Below, piece by piece: positions 13,808 to 16,632 of a stretch of 16,632 nucleotides of DNA. Positions within the stretch are counted from its first letter, which is position 1. The number at the start of each line of letters is the position of its first letter. The DNA is from QPIN01 sp964472945. Lineage in GTDB: Bacteria > Pseudomonadota > Gammaproteobacteria > Methylococcales > Methylomonadaceae. The DNA lies in contig CAYYNM010000049.1 in the NCBI GenBank assembly GCA_964472945.1, positions 1 through 16,632 of the forward strand. Reading direction: 5' to 3'. Under the pieces are notes generated by a model. The model was not told the DNA's origin. It made no database searches and saw only the letters and a program-made list of their open reading frames with translations. A program made the translations under genes and the position numbers.

Positions 13808-14845
13808 ATGAGATTTGTAGACGAAGCTGTAATTCGAGTTGAAGCAGGAGCAGGCGGTAGCGGTGTTGCCACCTTTCGCAGAGAAAAATACATTCCAATG
13901 GGCGGCCCTGACGGTGGTGATGGTGGTGATGGTGGCAGCATATATCTTGTTGCCACCGAAAACGTTAATACTTTAGCTGATTTTCGTTACAACTCTTTAC
14001 ACAAAGCTCAACGCGGGCAAAATGGCATGGGTAAAGACTGCACAGGCCGAAAAGGGGAAGACCTTTACGTGTCTGTCCCACCAGGCACCTTGGTCTACGA
14101 GACAAGCACCGATGAAAAAATTGGTGACTTAATAAATGCAGGCGACACTTTATTAGTCGCCAAAGGCGGCTTTCATGGCCTTGGAAACACACGCTTTAAA
14201 AGTAGCGTAAACAGAACTCCCCAGCAATTCTCAAAGGGTAAACCCGGCGAGTTTAGAACCCTAAAACTGGAACTTATGGTTATCGCTGACGTAGGCTTGC
14301 TAGGTTTACCCAATGCAGGTAAATCAAGCCTAATTCGTTCGGTATCATCAGCTAAACCAAAAGTAGCAGACTACCCCTTTACTACATTACATCCCAACTT
14401 AGGCGTGGTACGAGTAGATGACTTACGTAGCTTTGTTATTGCGGATATTCCTGGTGTTATTGAAGGTGCAGCAGAAGGTGCCGGCTTAGGCTTACAGTTT
14501 TTAAGACATCTTTCTCGCACAGGATTATTACTGCACATTCTTGATGTACAACCCTATGAATCTGACGACACCCCCGTTGAAGCAGCAAAAAAAATCACCC
14601 ATGAAATTGAAAAGTGGAGCGATGATCTAGCAAGCAAACCTCGCTGGTTAGTTTTAAATAAAATAGATCGCTTACTTGATGAAGAAAATGATGCTCACTG
14701 TCAGGCTATTATTGATGAACTTGAATGGAAAGGCCCCGTATTTGAGATTTCAGCCTTAAAAAAACTAGGCACTCAAAAATTAATGTACGCCATTATGGAT
14801 TTCTTAGATCAACAACGGCAGGAAAAAGAAAGTGAGCAGGAGTGA
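13808..14845 (+). CDS. obg: GTPase Obg (CgtA), ribosome-associated
   Basis: Obg is an essential GTPase that binds the large ribosomal subunit and acts in 50S maturation and stress responses. The ATG at 13808 gives 345 residues starting M-R-F-V-D-E-A-V-I-R-V, the family start. A GTG at 13778 would add 10 non-conserved residues. The Gly-rich OBG fold covers 1-158. The GTPase core shows G1 GLPNAGKS (166-173), the switch region DYPFTTLHPNLG, G3 DIPGVIEG (213-220), G4 NKID (284-287) and G5 SAL (315-317). The tail is short and acidic; the protein is smaller than the 390-residue E. coli form, where the C-terminal part is longer. It overlaps proB by 14 nt. The gene order rpmA-obg-proB is widely conserved. 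Confidence 0.97.
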   Translation: MRFVDEAVIRVEAGAGGSGVATFRREKYIPMGGPDGGDGGDGGSIYLVATENVNTLADFRYNSLHKAQRGQNGMGKDCTGRKGEDLYVSVPPGTLVYETSTDEKIGDLINAGDTLLVAKGGFHGLGNTRFKSSVNRTPQQFSKGKPGEFRTLKLELMVIADVGLLGLPNAGKSSLIRSVSSAKPKVADYPFTTLHPNLGVVRVDDLRSFVIADIPGVIEGAAEGAGLGLQFLRHLSRTGLLLHILDVQPYESDDTPVEAAKKITHEIEKWSDDLASKPRWLVLNKIDRLLDEENDAHCQAIIDELEWKGPVFEISALKKLGTQKLMYAIMDFLDQQRQEKESEQE

Positions 14846-15953
14846 CTTCTCTAATGCAAAAAGAATTGTTGTAAAGATTGGCAGCTCTCTTTTAACCAAT
14901 GGAGGATTAGGCTTAGACAAACCTGCTATTGCTGCCTGGGTTAAACAAATGGCTCAAATCAGGCAACAAGGAAAAGAAGTTTTATTAGTCTCCTCTGGCT
15001 CAGTTGCTGAAGGAATAAGCCGCCTAGGCCTAAAAAAACGTCCAACCACCTTACATGAACTACAAGCCGCAGCATCAGTAGGCCAAATGGGTCTGGTGAG
15101 AATTTTTGAAGATAACTTCCAAAAATACCAGCTACATTCTGCACAAGTTCTTTTAACCCATGAAGATTTATCAAATCGTCAGCGTTATTTGAATGCCAGA
15201 AGCACCTTATTAACCTTGTTAGATTTTGGAGTTATCCCTGTTATTAATGAAAATGATACGGTAGCAACAGAAGAAATTCGTTTCGGTGATAATGATACTT
15301 TAGCCGCATTAGTTGCCAACCTGGTTGAAGCTGATTTACTAATTATCCTAACCGACCAAGCAGGACTTCTTGACTCTGACCCCAGCATTAACCCTAATGC
15401 CAAGCTAATATCAACAGCGAGCGTAAATGATTCTATACTAGATGAAGTTGCGGGCGAAAGCCGTAGCGGTCTGGGTAGAGGTGGCATGTTCACAAAAATA
15501 CGAGCTGCTCGACTTGCCGCACGCTCAGGTGCAGCAACAATTATTGCTCCAGGTGCTGAAAAAAACATTATTTCCAGAATATTGTCCGGGCAAACTCTTG
15601 GCACTCACTTAAAACCTAACATCGCCCCCCTAGCAGCAAGAAAACAATGGCTAGCCGGCCAATTGCAAATAAAAGGCTCATTAACTTTAGATGATGGCGC
15701 TGTAAATATCCTTACAAATGCAGGAAAAAGCCTTCTTGCTGTGGGAGTTCGTTCGGTAACGGGTGAGTTCCAGCGCGGAGACCTTGTATCCTGCCTGTCA
15801 AAAGAGGGTAAGGAAATAGCCAGAGGGCTTATTAATTATGGCTCAACGGATAGCGGTAAAATAATAGGCAAAGCAAGCTCTGAATTCCAAGCTTTACTAG
15901 GCTATGCAGATGATGATGAACTCATCCATAGAGATAATCTAGTGCTTATTTAA
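14832..15953 (+). CDS. proB: Glutamate 5-kinase ProB
   Basis: ProB phosphorylates glutamate in the first step of proline synthesis and is normally inhibited by proline. The 373-residue protein has an N-terminal amino-acid kinase domain with VVKIGSSLLT (13-22), LVSSGSVAEG, LQAAASVGQMGL, PVINENDTVA (136-145), RFGDNDTLAALVA and TDQAGLLDSDP (174-184). G-R-G-G-M-F-T-K-I-R-A-A follows in the catalytic part. A C-terminal PUA domain runs from about 276. Length matches the E. coli enzyme. The GTG at 14832 is the only start that keeps the conserved N-terminus; a weak AGG lies about 10 nt upstream, and the start overlaps the end of obg by 14 nt, so coupled translation is likely. proA is not downstream. 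Confidence 0.96.
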   Translation: MSRSDFSNAKRIVVKIGSSLLTNGGLGLDKPAIAAWVKQMAQIRQQGKEVLLVSSGSVAEGISRLGLKKRPTTLHELQAAASVGQMGLVRIFEDNFQKYQLHSAQVLLTHEDLSNRQRYLNARSTLLTLLDFGVIPVINENDTVATEEIRFGDNDTLAALVANLVEADLLIILTDQAGLLDSDPSINPNAKLISTASVNDSILDEVAGESRSGLGRGGMFTKIRAARLAARSGAATIIAPGAEKNIISRILSGQTLGTHLKPNIAPLAARKQWLAGQLQIKGSLTLDDGAVNILTNAGKSLLAVGVRSVTGEFQRGDLVSCLSKEGKEIARGLINYGSTDSGKIIGKASSEFQALLGYADDDELIHRDNLVLI

Positions 15954-15976
15954 ACGGAAGTGGGTTAAATCTGAAA

Positions 15977-15997
15977 TCAAGGAGTCAGCCAGCTTGA
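15977..15997 (+). repeat. 21-bp hairpin repeat, copy 2
   Basis: The 7-bp stem AATCAAG/CTTGATT (including flanks 15975-15976 and 15998-15999) encloses the 11-nt loop GAGTCAGCCAG, one base different from copies 1 and 3. It lies 23 nt after the proB stop and bounds the integrase fragment on the left. Confidence 0.7.
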
Positions 15998-16066
15998 TTA
16001 TAGTGATTAAGGCCATCATCAAGTTGAGTTTAATTTCACCAGCTCTGATAAAACTAATATTACAAA

Positions 16067-16288
16067 TCATCCAGAAGGCTTATTATCCCTCGCACCTCTT
16101 TGCTTTAATACAAGTGCATTAAAGGCCTGATTCTGAGTCGATACAGCAAGATTTTCTTGAACAGCTAAATGAGTTAAAAAATATTCAACTTTTTTCCGAG
16201 GAATCAGTAAGCCAGCTCTTTCCAGAAGGTGATGGAAGCGGACAAAGCGCGGAGCCCAGTCACAATAAGCTCGCTCTGTACGTACCAA
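16067..16288 (-). pseudogene. Fragment of an integron-type tyrosine recombinase, N-terminal SAM-like domain
   Basis: About 73 residues match the N-terminal core-binding domain of integron-integrase-like tyrosine recombinases: V-R-T-E-R-A-Y-C-D-W, then F-V-R-F-H, and V-E-Y-F-L-T-H-L-A-V-Q-E-N-L-A-V-S-T-Q-N-Q-A-F-N-A-L. After N-A-L-V-L the text (K-Q-R-G-A-R-D-N-K-P-S-G) leaves the family and stops, so the whole catalytic domain with its Arg-His-Arg-Tyr residues is missing. The usual first 20-odd residues are also absent: the reading frame begins at a TTG inside hairpin copy 3. The fragment cannot recombine DNA. It sits between hairpin copies 2 and 3. A small DNA-binding protein is possible but unlikely, since no ribosome site is visible. 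Confidence 0.75.
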
Positions 16289-16305
16289 GGGGTCAGCCAG
16301 CTTGG
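16285..16305 (+). repeat. 21-bp hairpin repeat, copy 3
   Basis: The stem ACCAAG/CTTGGT (16284-16306) encloses the loop GGGTCAGCCAG, identical to copy 1. Against copies 1 and 2 the outer base pair has changed from T-A to C-G on both arms together, which keeps the pairing. It adjoins the truncated 5' end of the recombinase fragment. Confidence 0.7.
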
Positions 16306-16333
16306 TTCTTTGGTATGTTTTAAAATAAGTTAA

Positions 16334-16361
16334 TTGACAAAGTTATCAAAAATGATAATAT
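16334..16361 (+). promoter_or_regulatory. Strong sigma-70 promoter for the HigB-like toxin gene
   Basis: A perfect TTGACA (16334-16339) and TAATAT (16356-16361) are spaced by 16 bp. The transcript would start near 16367-16370, almost on the first codon of the toxin frame, so the message may be leaderless or nearly so. Confidence 0.65.
16343..16358. promoter_or_regulatory. Palindromic candidate operator over the toxin promoter
   Basis: TTATCA (16343-16348) and TGATAA (16353-16358) form a perfect inverted repeat with 4 bp between arms. It fills the promoter spacer and covers part of the -10, where a repressor would block RNA polymerase. Type II antitoxins of the HigA type commonly autoregulate this way, but the antitoxin gene is not in the window. 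Confidence 0.5.
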
Positions 16362-16369
16362 TTTAACCC

Positions 16370-16632
16370 TTGGAATGGCATATATCGCTTTACAATCAAA
16401 AAGTAGAGACTGAAATGCTATCTTTACCCAAAGGAATTTTAGCTAATTTTTTGCATATAGCTGAAATGATGGAAGAGTGTGGTCCAGCACTTGGTTTGCC
16501 ATATACAAAATCATTAGGTAAGGGGCTTTTTGAAATTAGAGTTAAAGGCTCTGAGGGAATTGGAAGGTCATTCTTTTGTATCCGCTATAAGTTACAGGGA
16601 AACAATATTTTTTTGAAAAAAAACAGCTCATA
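16370..16632 (+). CDS. Gp49/HigB-type RelE-superfamily toxin, incomplete at window end
   Basis: Toxins of the phage Gp49-like/HigB family are ribosome-dependent mRNA endonucleases, paired with an Xre-type antitoxin usually encoded downstream. The frame from a TTG at 16370 reads E-W-H-I-S-L-Y-N-Q-K-V-E-T-E, then LPKGILANFLHIAEMMEECG, A-L-G-L-P-Y-T-K-S-L-G-K-G-L-F-E-I-R-V-K-G and E-G-I-G-R-S-F-F-C, an excellent family match in the usual order. An internal ATG (16415) would cut off the first strand, so TTG is preferred. Near the 3' end the frame gives N-N-I-F-L-K-K-N-S-S, whereas the next frame gives F-E-K-K-T-A-H, which resembles the family's F-x-K-K-T ending. This occurs at a run of 7 T and 8 A and suggests a frameshift or small deletion. 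The window ends here, so I cannot tell whether the gene is intact. Confidence 0.7.
   Translation, partial: MEWHISLYNQKVETEMLSLPKGILANFLHIAEMMEECGPALGLPYTKSLGKGLFEIRVKGSEGIGRSFFCIRYKLQGNNIFLKKNSS

Noticed and set aside
13900..13940. GGTGAT/GGTGGT tandem-like run in obg
   Set aside because: It encodes the normal Gly- and Asp-rich loop of the OBG fold.
15185..15604. 139-codon open frame antisense to proB
   Set aside because: It mirrors the coding pattern of a well-supported ProB and shows no independent start signal.

Overview
The window looks like chromosomal DNA from an AT-rich gammaproteobacterium. The case rests on gene order (rplU-rpmA-obg-proB next to a divergent ispB), a RecD1-type exonuclease V alpha subunit, and proteins that read like gammaproteobacterial orthologues (IspB and L21 resemble their E. 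coli counterparts closely). A methanotroph- or sulfur-oxidiser-like lineage is possible, but nothing in the sequence fixes the genus. No tRNA, rRNA or CRISPR array was seen.

Layout. Positions 1-360 are gene-poor and hold a 104-bp candidate MITE with 19-bp terminal inverted repeats and a 10-bp flanking duplication, plus one copy of a 21-bp hairpin repeat. From 361 to 8412 everything is on the minus strand. In transcription order this block holds a small membrane protein, pta and ackA (phosphotransacetylase and acetate kinase, 20-nt overlap), a universal stress protein, cobU, cobT, a cold-shock-like/TM2 fusion protein, cobS and bluB. The usp-cobU-cobT and cobS-bluB junctions overlap by 1 to 8 nt, so coupled translation is likely. 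BluB makes dimethylbenzimidazole, CobT activates it, CobU activates cobinamide and CobS joins the two halves. This is the lower-ligand and nucleotide-loop end of cobamide synthesis. No corrin-ring genes, cobC or B12 riboswitch were found here.

From 8632 the plus strand carries an exported YceI-family protein, a REP-associated tyrosine transposase (RAYT) flanked on each side by an inverted pair of GTAG-tagged REP hairpins, and recD without recB or recC. ispB follows on the minus strand, then the housekeeping run rplU, rpmA, terminator, obg, proB on the plus strand. rplU has a near-consensus sigma-70 promoter.

Positions 15954-16632 are accessory. A both-ends-truncated fragment of an integron-type tyrosine recombinase is boxed between two further copies of the 21-bp hairpin repeat. 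A Gp49/HigB-type toxin gene follows and runs off the window edge. It has a strong promoter, a palindromic candidate operator and an odd 3' end that suggests a frameshift. The most unusual material is the hairpin-bounded recombinase scrap, the candidate MITE at the left edge and the REP/RAYT module.
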